A DNA stretch of 64,000 nucleotides from Prescottella equi. Lineage in GTDB: Bacteria > Actinomycetota > Actinomycetes > Mycobacteriales > Mycobacteriaceae. The notes under the pieces were generated by a model. It searched no databases. It saw only the letters and a list, made by a program, of their open reading frames with translations, and was not told the DNA's origin. A program made the position numbers and the translations under genes. This document shows, piece after piece, positions 16,526 through 23,426 of the stretch. The stretch covers positions 310,001-374,000 of the forward strand of contig NZ_LWTX01000004.1 of NCBI RefSeq assembly GCF_002094305.1, given 5' to 3'. How positions within the stretch are numbered: position 1 is the stretch's first letter; every line of letters begins with the position of its first letter.

Positions 16526-17146
16526 TCAACCCGGCGGCTGCACGATCCGTACGGTGCGCGGCACCGACCCGACGGCGAACCCGCAGCGGCGCGCGGCGGC
16601 CGCGAACGGCTCCGGGGCGTCGTCCACAGCCCAGGCTTCCCGCGCGCCCGCGTCGTCGAACAGTGCGGCCGCGTTCGCGGCCGTGCCGGTGGTGAACCGG
16701 GTCTGGTAGCGCAGGCCGTCGCACGATCGCGCGAGCGCGACAGCCCACTGCTGCGGGATCGTGTACGGAGTGACGGTGCACAATTCGCGGGTGAGTCCGT
16801 AGTCCGCGGCCGCCTCGGCGCAGGTGTCGGCCAGGGTCCGGCGGGCGGGGATGCGCAGGCGGGACAGCACCCGTTCGTCGGCGAACTCGCGGGAGATGAT
16901 GCCGGTGGTCGCAAGCACCTCGCCGACCGTCTCCCGGATCGCGGTGCGCTCGTCGAACGCGACGTAGCAGGTGCCGCGCGGTTCGACGAGATCGAAGCGG
17001 CCTCGCCCCGACGACGCGAACCACCACGGACCGTTGCCGGCCTTGTGTCCACGCCACAGCTGCCGGCGGGTGGTCAACGACCAGGTGGGGAATCCTGTGA
17101 GGGAACGGTTTTCGGGCGAGCCGAGCGCGATTACCTCACGGGTCAT
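16526..17146 (-). CDS. RES-domain toxin (MbcT/ParT-like)
   Basis: A 206-residue RES protein. RES toxins of this fold act on NAD+ (phosphorolysis or hydrolysis, as M. tuberculosis MbcT) or ADP-ribosylate targets. The Arg in the opening RG-type motif (LWRGHKAGNGPWWFASSGRGRFDL region, partly quoted) and the later Glu/Tyr-rich FDERTAIRETVGE block fit the family; a Ser-like residue near the C-terminus is less certain. Start ATG at 17146 overlaps the antitoxin stop (ATGA), so the antitoxin is made first. It lies in a strain-variable-looking pocket between metabolic genes. Confidence 0.85.
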   Translation of the reverse strand: MTREVIALGSPENRSLTGFPTWSLTTRRQLWRGHKAGNGPWWFASSGRGRFDLVEPRGTCYVAFDERTAIRETVGEVLATTGIISREFADERVLSRLRIPARRTLADTCAEAAADYGLTRELCTVTPYTIPQQWAVALARSCDGLRYQTRFTTGTAANAAALFDDAGAREAWAVDDAPEPFAAAARRCGFAVGSVPRTVRIVQPPG

Positions 17147-17676
17147 GCAGCCCACCGCTGCGCGTCGGCGCGGGCGACGGCCCGGACCGGGTCGATCGGC
17201 CCGCCCCCGGTGAGCCAGTCGGCCGCGGACCGGCCGTCCAACCCGTACTGCGGGGTGCACAGCCACAGCGCGGCCGTCCACGGGTCCGCGGCGGCGCGCA
17301 GGATGCGCCACACCTCGACGAGTGCCGGGTGCACGGCGCCGCCATCGGTGAACTGCCATGTCGGGTACACCCATTGGCCGTCGTCCAATCGGCACGCGAT
17401 GACCGCGTTGGTCGCGACCTTCTTGCTGACCGCCTGCCGACTCACCCGCCACCACCGGGTCAGTCCCGCGGTGTCGTAGAAGGGACCCACGATCTGGTCG
17501 TACACGTGACTGGTGGGCAACGCCGCGGACATGGCGTCGGCGATCGCCTCGACATCGGCGAACGTCTCGGCGGGGACTCCGGCCTCGGCGGCCGCGGCGA
17601 ACGTGTCGTGTACCCGCTGCTTCAACAGCGCCATCAACTCGTGCTCCTGCTCGATCAGCGATGCCCGTGTCGTCAT
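17143..17676 (-). CDS. MbcA/ParS/Xre-family antitoxin
   Basis: A 177-residue protein cotranscribed upstream of the RES toxin. A central HTH-like part (YDTAGLTRWWRVSRQAVSKKV) is followed by the C-terminal toxin-binding Xre-MbcA-ParS domain, ending PQYGLDGRSAADWLTGG, where Gly-rich turns block the toxin active site in known complexes. ATG at 17676 is preferred; the frame is open for 22 more codons, but those run through the repeat-rich operator region. Expected to repress its own promoter through the four GTCAACC repeats just upstream. Confidence 0.83.
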   Translation of the reverse strand: MTTRASLIEQEHELMALLKQRVHDTFAAAAEAGVPAETFADVEAIADAMSAALPTSHVYDQIVGPFYDTAGLTRWWRVSRQAVSKKVATNAVIACRLDDGQWVYPTWQFTDGGAVHPALVEVWRILRAAADPWTAALWLCTPQYGLDGRSAADWLTGGGPIDPVRAVARADAQRWAA

Positions 17677-17694
17677 GGCCCAGCCCTCTCGCGC

Positions 17695-17744
17695 GTCAAC
17701 CTTGTCAACCTCACCCTGCCACCAGCAAGTCAACCACGTCAACC
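17695..17744. promoter_or_regulatory. Four GTCAACC repeats at the TA promoter
   Basis: GTCAACC occurs at 17695, 17704, 17729 and 17738. The two members of each pair are 9 bp apart and the pairs 34 bp apart. On the coding (-) strand each reads GGTTGAC and so provides candidate -35 TTGAC elements. The arrangement is typical of a cooperative autorepressor operator for the Xre-type antitoxin. Confidence 0.6.
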
Positions 17745-17760
17745 ACCGATCGGAGGTGCG

Positions 17761-20304
17761 TCAGCGCTTGATCAGCGTCCGCACCAGGCGCACGCTCTGC
17801 CCCAGCGACACGTCCGGCAAGTAGGCGCGGCCGATCGCATTGCCGATGCTCGGCAGGGCGACAGGGTCCGGGAAACACATGTACATCGGCTCGTACCGCG
17901 GCTGGAACTTCGACTTGAACGCCAGCAGCGACCGGAACCCGTACACCGGTTCGAGAGTCTGGCCGAGCACGTCGAGCAACGAGTCCATCGCCTCCGACAG
18001 CCCGGGCCGCACCTCGCTAGGCACGTCCGCCTGCTCGCCGTCGCGCACGGTCGCCAGCGGGGCCCCGGACAGGCTCACGAACTCGGCGCCCTCCTGCTCG
18101 AGGAGCAACGCCGCCGACGCGATGAGGAACTCCATCGCCGGGCGGAAGGCCTCGGGGGTGCCGCGCCGACGCATGAAGTCCAGCGTCCATCCGACCACCC
18201 GGCCGTCCCGGTACACCGGCAGCCACGACGTCACCCCGTGCACGGTGCGCTGCTCGTCGACCGCGATGAGGCAACGCACCTCGGGGTCGTCCATTTCCTG
18301 CAGGCCGCCGAGCGTGAACCCCATCTCGGGCATGCCCTTGTCGGCCACCCATTCCTCGGAGATCGCGGTGATCTGGTCGGTGATCGCGAGCGGCGCCGTG
18401 GGGAAGCTCACCCATTCGGCGGTGATCCCCGACTTCGCCGCCTTGTTCAGTGCGGTGCGCACGTCCTGGAACTTCTTGCCGGTGAACGCGATCGAGCCGA
18501 GATCGAGGACCGTCTCCTCGGCCACCTGCACGCCCACCCAGCCCTGTGCGGTCGCCGCGTCCCGTACGTCCCCGGTCACCGAGTAGAAGCACGGCACCCA
18601 GCCGTTCGACGCCGCGAACTCCGCGAACCCGACGACGTCGTCACGCACCCGATCCGGTCGGCCCACCGGCCCGCCCGTCGTGAGCGCCACACCGCCGATC
18701 ACCCGGTAGGCGACGTAGCTGTCTGCTCCGGCGCCGAACCAGTAGGAGTTGCCGCGCCACGTCGTCATCCAGGCCAGCGCACTACCCGATCCGTGCACGA
18801 GGATCTCCCGTGCCCGTTCGGCGGCGCCGGTGTCGGCGCCGTGCGCGGGCCGCAGGAACGTGGCGCCGACGAGCACGCACACCACGACCCAGAACACGAC
18901 GCCGGTCCACTCGTAGAGCAGTGTCGACGCCCAGTCGTCGGGCAGCAGACGCGGGTCGAGCATCTGCAGGTACACCGGCGGCACCAGCCGCTCCGGGAAG
19001 TCCGCGAGCAGCGTCCAGGCGGTGGGGCGACGGTCGAAACCGTTGCGCGCCCACAGGCCCCCGAGTACGTACAGCACACCGAGACCCGCGATCAGCACGG
19101 CGAGTTTGCCGGCGAGCCTGCGATAGGTCTTCGACGGCGCCTGCACGTCGAACAGTTTGCGGGTCGCCAACAGCAGCACCAGCAGCGCGAGCGGCGTCAG
19201 GAAAGGCGTCAGTGTCCGGTACACGTTGGGGGCGTCGAGGCCGTAGAAGAGCGACTCCTCGTCGGCGACGTCGATGTAGCGGACCGCGAAGTTCAGCAGC
19301 GACAGCGCCAGCAGCAGCAACTGCGCGACGAGCGAGGCGATCCACGCGAACCGGCGGCCGCGGCGCAGCCCGTCGCACAGCACCAGTAGGAACACCGACG
19401 GCATCAGGCTGAGCAGGGTCGGGCCGAGCCCGGACAGGCGCAGGTCGAGTTCACCCCGCCGACAGTCGAGGGACGACGAGGACTCCGCGCAGATCTCGCG
19501 GACCTCGGCGGTCGTCCAGGGCACCCCGCGGAACAGGTCACGCAACACCGACAGCGGCCCGACCGCGTGCGGCGACAGCGCCGCGAGCATCGTGCCGATC
19601 GAGGTGGCGGCCACGACGATCGCGACCAGGACCCGGCCCTCGCGCCGGGTCCCGGAGATCCGCGCGCCGCGGGCGGACCGGTGGACGATCCACGGACCGA
19701 TACACAGGCCCACGATCACCGCGCCGAGTCGGATCACGTCCTGCAACTGTCCGGCGAACAACACCAGCGTGATCGTGAGAGCCAGCAGGCTCACGCGGAT
19801 CCGTCTGCGCCACAGCGTGTCCATCGAGGCGCTCGCCGCCATCGCGGCGCCCGCGATCCATGTCGTCGGGCCTACCGCGGTCCCGATGTGCAGCCGGAAG
19901 CCCCAGTCGGCGTCGAGCAGTTTCACCGCCGACGCGACGGCCAGGCCCACCAGCGCGCCGGCTACCTGGGTGATCAGCGCCGCGAGTGCGAAGCGCCCCG
20001 ACCCCATCCGGCGCTCGAGCGGGGCGGCGACCAGGAAGACGAGCACGGTGGCGCCGAGGTAGCCGGCGAGCCCGGGTGCCCACAGACCCGCACTGAGACT
20101 GGTCCACAACCGCCAGTGCTCGATGGGACCGATCCCGACGGCGAGATGCCGGTCGACGAACTGACCGGGACCGTGGACGATGGAGTCGGTCGCGAAGCCG
20201 AGTACCCACATGACGGCGAGCAGGGTGATGCTGACCGGTGCTCCGGCAGCTCCGTAGCGGAGCAGCTCGTATGTCCGGCGCGCGTAACGGCGGAGCGTTG
20301 TCAC
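17761..20304 (-). CDS. MprF-like aminoacyl-lipid synthase (DUF2156)
   Basis: An 847-residue membrane protein. The first about 500 residues hold roughly 11-13 helices, beginning with a rhomboid-like section (IEHWRLWTSLSAG, LVFLVAAPLERRMG). Residues about 505-810 are the soluble DUF2156/MprF catalytic domain (WMTTWRGNSYWFG, VAYRVIGGVALTTGGPVG, LDFMRRRG, FKSKFQPRYEP). MprF enzymes move an amino acid from tRNA to a lipid at the inner face and may flip it. No lysyl-tRNA synthetase domain is present, unlike LysX. GTG at 20304 overlaps the esterase stop (GTGA). The amino acid and lipid acceptor are unknown. Confidence 0.87.
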   Translation of the reverse strand: MTTLRRYARRTYELLRYGAAGAPVSITLLAVMWVLGFATDSIVHGPGQFVDRHLAVGIGPIEHWRLWTSLSAGLWAPGLAGYLGATVLVFLVAAPLERRMGSGRFALAALITQVAGALVGLAVASAVKLLDADWGFRLHIGTAVGPTTWIAGAAMAASASMDTLWRRRIRVSLLALTITLVLFAGQLQDVIRLGAVIVGLCIGPWIVHRSARGARISGTRREGRVLVAIVVAATSIGTMLAALSPHAVGPLSVLRDLFRGVPWTTAEVREICAESSSSLDCRRGELDLRLSGLGPTLLSLMPSVFLLVLCDGLRRGRRFAWIASLVAQLLLLALSLLNFAVRYIDVADEESLFYGLDAPNVYRTLTPFLTPLALLVLLLATRKLFDVQAPSKTYRRLAGKLAVLIAGLGVLYVLGGLWARNGFDRRPTAWTLLADFPERLVPPVYLQMLDPRLLPDDWASTLLYEWTGVVFWVVVCVLVGATFLRPAHGADTGAAERAREILVHGSGSALAWMTTWRGNSYWFGAGADSYVAYRVIGGVALTTGGPVGRPDRVRDDVVGFAEFAASNGWVPCFYSVTGDVRDAATAQGWVGVQVAEETVLDLGSIAFTGKKFQDVRTALNKAAKSGITAEWVSFPTAPLAITDQITAISEEWVADKGMPEMGFTLGGLQEMDDPEVRCLIAVDEQRTVHGVTSWLPVYRDGRVVGWTLDFMRRRGTPEAFRPAMEFLIASAALLLEQEGAEFVSLSGAPLATVRDGEQADVPSEVRPGLSEAMDSLLDVLGQTLEPVYGFRSLLAFKSKFQPRYEPMYMCFPDPVALPSIGNAIGRAYLPDVSLGQSVRLVRTLIKR

Positions 20305-21608
20305 GAGATCAGTCCCATCCTCTCGGCCAGCCAATCCATCTCCTGCCGTAGCCCCGCCGACCACACCGCGAAACTGTGGCTGCCCGGCACCTCCACGTAC
20401 TGCACGTCCATGCCCGCGTCCCGCGCTGCCGCGAAGACCTTCTGGGCGCCGCCGCGATAGGCGTCGTCGCGCGTGCCCACGACGATGATCCCCGCCGTGT
20501 CCGGATAGCGTCGCGACTTCATCAGATCCAACGGATTCACCGCGACGAACGCGGCCTCGTCACCGCCGAACGCCTGGTCGACGGTCCGTCGGCGGTCGCC
20601 GAGCGTCGGCTCCTCCTGACCGGACAGGTCGAGGAACGTCGGGTACACGTCGGGATGGTTGGTCGCCAACTGCAGCGAACACGTTCCGCCGTAGGACAAT
20701 CCGCCGACCGCCCAGGACCGCGGATCGGGGTCGACCTGCAGGTGCGTCTTGATCCAGGTCGGTACATCCACTGCGAGGTAGCTGGCGACCTTCCCCAGCT
20801 GCGAGTCGAGACACAACGGGTTGGCCAGCTGCGAACCCGTGCCGTCCGGAACGACGACCACCGGGGCGAGTCCGTGGTGTTCGCGCGCGAACGCGTCCAT
20901 CGTCATCGCGAGCTTGCCGCCGTTGAGCCAGTCCTCCGGGGATCCGGGTTGCCCGGCGAGCATCACCAGCACCGGCAGCAGGGGCCGCGGGTTCGCGAAG
21001 TAGGCGGGTGGCAGATAGACGACGGCGTCGCGCGCGGCGAACCCCGACGTCGCGCCGGGGATGGCCACGGTCGTGTAGCGGCCGCTGGCCGGTAGATCGG
21101 TGGGAGCCTGCGGCGCCCACGCATCCTCGAGGGGCCTACCGGTGACGACGGGGTCCGTCGGCGGAGGTACCTCGGCGAAGTCGATCCGGTCCGGGTCCGG
21201 CAGCCCCAGCGCGGTCCCCACCGTGGGATAGGCGTAGAACACCAGGTTGATCTGCACGGCGACCGCGAGCACGACGGCCCCCGCCGCGAGCACCGTGATC
21301 GGCACCCACCACTTGCGAGTGGTGAAGGCGCGCGGGAGCGCCAGCAGCGCCGCCCACAGCCCGATGCCGATCCACACGTACACCGACGTCTCGATGGGGT
21401 CGGGGAACGGCTTCCACACCTTCTCGACGATCACCCACAGCAGCAGTGTCGCGGCGACCGCTCCAACCACCGCCGCGGGCAGCGCCCAGCGCAGGAACCA
21501 GCGTCGCCGACTCGCGAGCAACCAGCCGGCACCGGCGATTCCGCAGACCGCGAGGACGACCGGCAACGGCCCGGAGACCAGCGACAGTCGATCGAGCCAC
21601 CCGAACAT
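20301..21608 (-). CDS. Membrane-anchored esterase (PF00756-type)
   Basis: A 435-residue protein with four N-terminal membrane helices (about 1-135) and an extracellular alpha/beta-hydrolase domain of the putative-esterase/Ag85 fold. Nucleophile elbow GGLSYGG (Ser about 305), acid in VGTRDDAYRG and His in VPGSHSFAVW form the triad. ATG at 21608 has GGAGG six bases upstream. It is translationally coupled (GTGA) to the MprF-like gene. Hydrolases paired with aminoacyl-lipid synthases can remove the amino acid again, so a turnover role is a reasonable inference. Mycolyl transfer is an alternative given the fold. Confidence 0.85.
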   Translation of the reverse strand: MFGWLDRLSLVSGPLPVVLAVCGIAGAGWLLASRRRWFLRWALPAAVVGAVAATLLLWVIVEKVWKPFPDPIETSVYVWIGIGLWAALLALPRAFTTRKWWVPITVLAAGAVVLAVAVQINLVFYAYPTVGTALGLPDPDRIDFAEVPPPTDPVVTGRPLEDAWAPQAPTDLPASGRYTTVAIPGATSGFAARDAVVYLPPAYFANPRPLLPVLVMLAGQPGSPEDWLNGGKLAMTMDAFAREHHGLAPVVVVPDGTGSQLANPLCLDSQLGKVASYLAVDVPTWIKTHLQVDPDPRSWAVGGLSYGGTCSLQLATNHPDVYPTFLDLSGQEEPTLGDRRRTVDQAFGGDEAAFVAVNPLDLMKSRRYPDTAGIIVVGTRDDAYRGGAQKVFAAARDAGMDVQYVEVPGSHSFAVWSAGLRQEMDWLAERMGLIS

Positions 21609-21688
21609 CGGACCTCCGCGCTGTCGTTTCCCCACCGGTATACCGCCCGGCGCCGCGGTGAGACCGATACCACACCGAACTTCCCGAA

Positions 21689-21709
21689 GTTACTACCGCC
21701 AGTAGTAAC
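21689..21709. promoter_or_regulatory. BlaI-type operator
   Basis: GTTACTAC-CGCCA-GTAGTAAC, perfect 8-bp arms, overlapping the expected -35 of the blaI-like gene 33 bp upstream of its ATG. The TACTAC/GTAGTA dyad fits operators of the BlaI/MecI family, so autorepression is likely. Confidence 0.75.
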
Positions 21710-21729
21710 CATTCCGGGAGGGCGGTCCG

Positions 21730-21735
21730 TAGAAT
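21730..21735 (+). promoter_or_regulatory. -10 element giving a leaderless blaI mRNA
   Basis: TAGAAT ends 6 nt before the A of the ATG at 21742, the spacing that makes transcription start at the start codon. Leaderless mRNAs are common in this order. CGGAG also sits directly before the ATG but is too close for a normal Shine-Dalgarno sequence. Confidence 0.5.
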
Positions 21736-21741
21736 CGGAGC

Positions 21742-22194
21742 ATGGCTGGACTCGGCGAGCTCGAACGTGCGGTGATGGACCATCTGTGGTCGGTGACGGA
21801 GCCTCAGACTGTGCGACAGGTACACGAGGCGCTGGCGACCCGGCGCGAACTCGCGTACACCACGGTGATGACAGTGCTGCAGCGACTTGCCAAGAAGCAC
21901 CTGGTGATCCAGCAGCGCGACGACCGCGCGCACCGCTACCTCCCGATGCACGGCCGCGACGAACTGGTCGCGAGCCTCATGGTCGACGCCCTGCAGCAGG
22001 CCGACGCGTCCGGTGAGCGTGCTGCCGCGCTGGTCCATTTCGTGGGCCAGGTCGGCGCCGACGAGGCGGCCGCACTGCGTGAGGCCCTCGCCGCACTCGA
22101 GGCTGCCGAAGACGCGAAGTCCGAGCCGGTGACTCAGGTCGGGGATCCCGTTCGTCCCACCGGGTTGCGCCCGGGCACCGGGCGAGCGAGCTGA
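21742..22194 (+). CDS. blaI: BlaI/MecI/CopY-family repressor
   Basis: A 150-residue repressor. Winged HTH at about 5-75 (LERAVMDHLW, TVRQVHEAL, AYTTVMTVLQRLAKKHLV) matches BlaI; residues about 80-125 form the helical dimerisation tail. Family members dimerise, bind a dyad and are cleaved when the partner M56 sensor is activated. The C-terminus is about 12-25 residues longer than BlaI of Gram-positives and Pro/Gly-rich. Followed 27 bp later by the M56 peptidase gene. No beta-lactamase is encoded nearby, so targets are likely elsewhere, as reported for M. tuberculosis Rv1846c. Confidence 0.92.
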   Translation: MAGLGELERAVMDHLWSVTEPQTVRQVHEALATRRELAYTTVMTVLQRLAKKHLVIQQRDDRAHRYLPMHGRDELVASLMVDALQQADASGERAAALVHFVGQVGADEAAALREALAALEAAEDAKSEPVTQVGDPVRPTGLRPGTGRAS

Positions 22195-22221
22195 GGCCCC
22201 CGCTGCCATGACCTGTCGACG

Positions 22222-23181
22222 ATGAACGCCACCACGGCGCTGGCCTTCGGGCTGCTCGCGCTCGCTCTCACCGGTCCCGTACCGGCGCTGCTCAGTCGCG
22301 CGCGGTGGCCGTTCCGCGCCCCTCGGGCCGCTCTCGTGCTCTGGCAGGCGATTGCGCTCGCAGCGGTGTTGTCCGCGTTCAGCTCGGGCCTCGCGATCGC
22401 GAGCCAGCTACTGGTGCCCGGCCCCGACGGCCGCCCCACGACGGAGCCGACCGCCGAGATCGACGCGCTCGGGCTCCCCCTGTGGATCCTGTACGTCGTC
22501 GTGTTCGGTCTCACCCTCCTGATCGGCGCCAAGCTGATCTTCTCGATGGTGCGGGTGGGTGTGCACACCCGCCGCCGGCGTGCCCGCCACCGCATGCTGG
22601 TCGACCTTCTCGACCGCGGCGACATCTCGACCGCGCTCGGAACCTTCCCGGGCGTTCGGGTGCTCAACGCCGCGGAGCCGATCGCCTACTGCCTTCCGGG
22701 TCTCCGTCAACGGGTGGTGCTCAGCGAGGGCACGTTGAATTCGCTCAACGACGCCGAGGTCACTGCGATCCTCACCCACGAGCGTTCGCACCTGCGGGCC
22801 CGGCACGATCTGGTGCTCGAAGCATTCACCGCCGTCCACCACGCCTTCCCGCGGGTGGTGCGCTCGAAGTCCGCGCTCGGCTCGGTGCAGTTGCTCGTCG
22901 AACTCCTCGCCGACGACTCGGCCCTCAAGGTCACCGGCCCCGGCCCACTCGCCCGCGCGCTGGTCGCGTGTGCCGGCTCCACCGCGCCCCGCGGGGCGAT
23001 GGCGGCCGGCGGGCCCAGCACACTGGTGCGGGTCCAGCGCCTCACCGACTCGGTCGGCGACATCCGGATCGCCGCGGCCGCGTACGTCTGCGCGGCCGCC
23101 ATCCTCGTGGTACCGACCATCGCCGTCGCGGTGCCCTGGTTGGTGGAGCTCAGCCGGCTGTTCTCGGCCGCGCAACCCTGA
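22222..23181 (+). CDS. M56-family membrane zinc peptidase (BlaR1-like)
   Basis: A 319-residue integral membrane metallopeptidase with about five helices (near 4-22, 38-60, 90-112 and two at the C-terminal end). The zinc motif HERSH (HExxH) lies near residue 189 with the third ligand region LLADDSAL about 40 residues later. Upon signal it should cleave the BlaI-type repressor encoded just upstream. Unlike staphylococcal BlaR1 it lacks an extracellular penicillin-binding sensor domain, so the stimulus is unknown. Equivalent to the Rv1845c type in mycobacteria. Confidence 0.88.
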   Translation: MNATTALAFGLLALALTGPVPALLSRARWPFRAPRAALVLWQAIALAAVLSAFSSGLAIASQLLVPGPDGRPTTEPTAEIDALGLPLWILYVVVFGLTLLIGAKLIFSMVRVGVHTRRRRARHRMLVDLLDRGDISTALGTFPGVRVLNAAEPIAYCLPGLRQRVVLSEGTLNSLNDAEVTAILTHERSHLRARHDLVLEAFTAVHHAFPRVVRSKSALGSVQLLVELLADDSALKVTGPGPLARALVACAGSTAPRGAMAAGGPSTLVRVQRLTDSVGDIRIAAAAYVCAAAILVVPTIAVAVPWLVELSRLFSAAQP

Positions 23182-23243
23182 GCCACCGAAGTAGCACTGG
23201 TCACACCTGCCGCCGCGGATCGTCCACTGCCGACGTCGTCGCG

Positions 23244-23249
23244 TACACT
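23244..23249 (+). promoter_or_regulatory. Candidate -10 of helicase gene with long 5' UTR
   Basis: TACACT at 23244-23249 would start transcription near 23256 and give about 165 nt of leader before the helicase GTG. Long leaders are frequent on cold-inducible RNA helicase genes. The -35 is not clear. Confidence 0.35.
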
Positions 23250-23327
23250 CGAATGCGGCCGCTGTCGCGGCCCGATCAACTAATTGTGCGGCACACAGCC
23301 CCATCTCTCCCGCAAGACGCGTTTCGG

Positions 23328-23426
23328 ATGGCCAAGGTGACATGTGCCCTGGCTCGTCTCTTCGTGCGGCTGCATGACAGCCCGCTCCGCGACGCGCCCT
23401 ACGTCCGGAGAGGTAATTCCGCGTGA
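23328..23426 (+). CDS. Possible 32-codon leader ORF
   Basis: An ATG-started frame (MAKVTCALARLFVR..., 32 residues, Arg/Leu-rich) ends with TGA inside the helicase GTG (GTGA overlap). It has no clear Shine-Dalgarno sequence, and the helicase has its own (GGAGAGG). It could couple translation or be chance. Nothing in the peptide resembles a known attenuator. Confidence 0.3.
   Translation: MAKVTCALARLFVRLHDSPLRDAPYVRRGNSA

Noticed and set aside
17329-19389. 686-residue + strand frame
   Set aside because: It lies antisense to the MprF-like gene, is His/Arg/Gly-rich, has no domain, and exists because of the GC-skewed third codon position.
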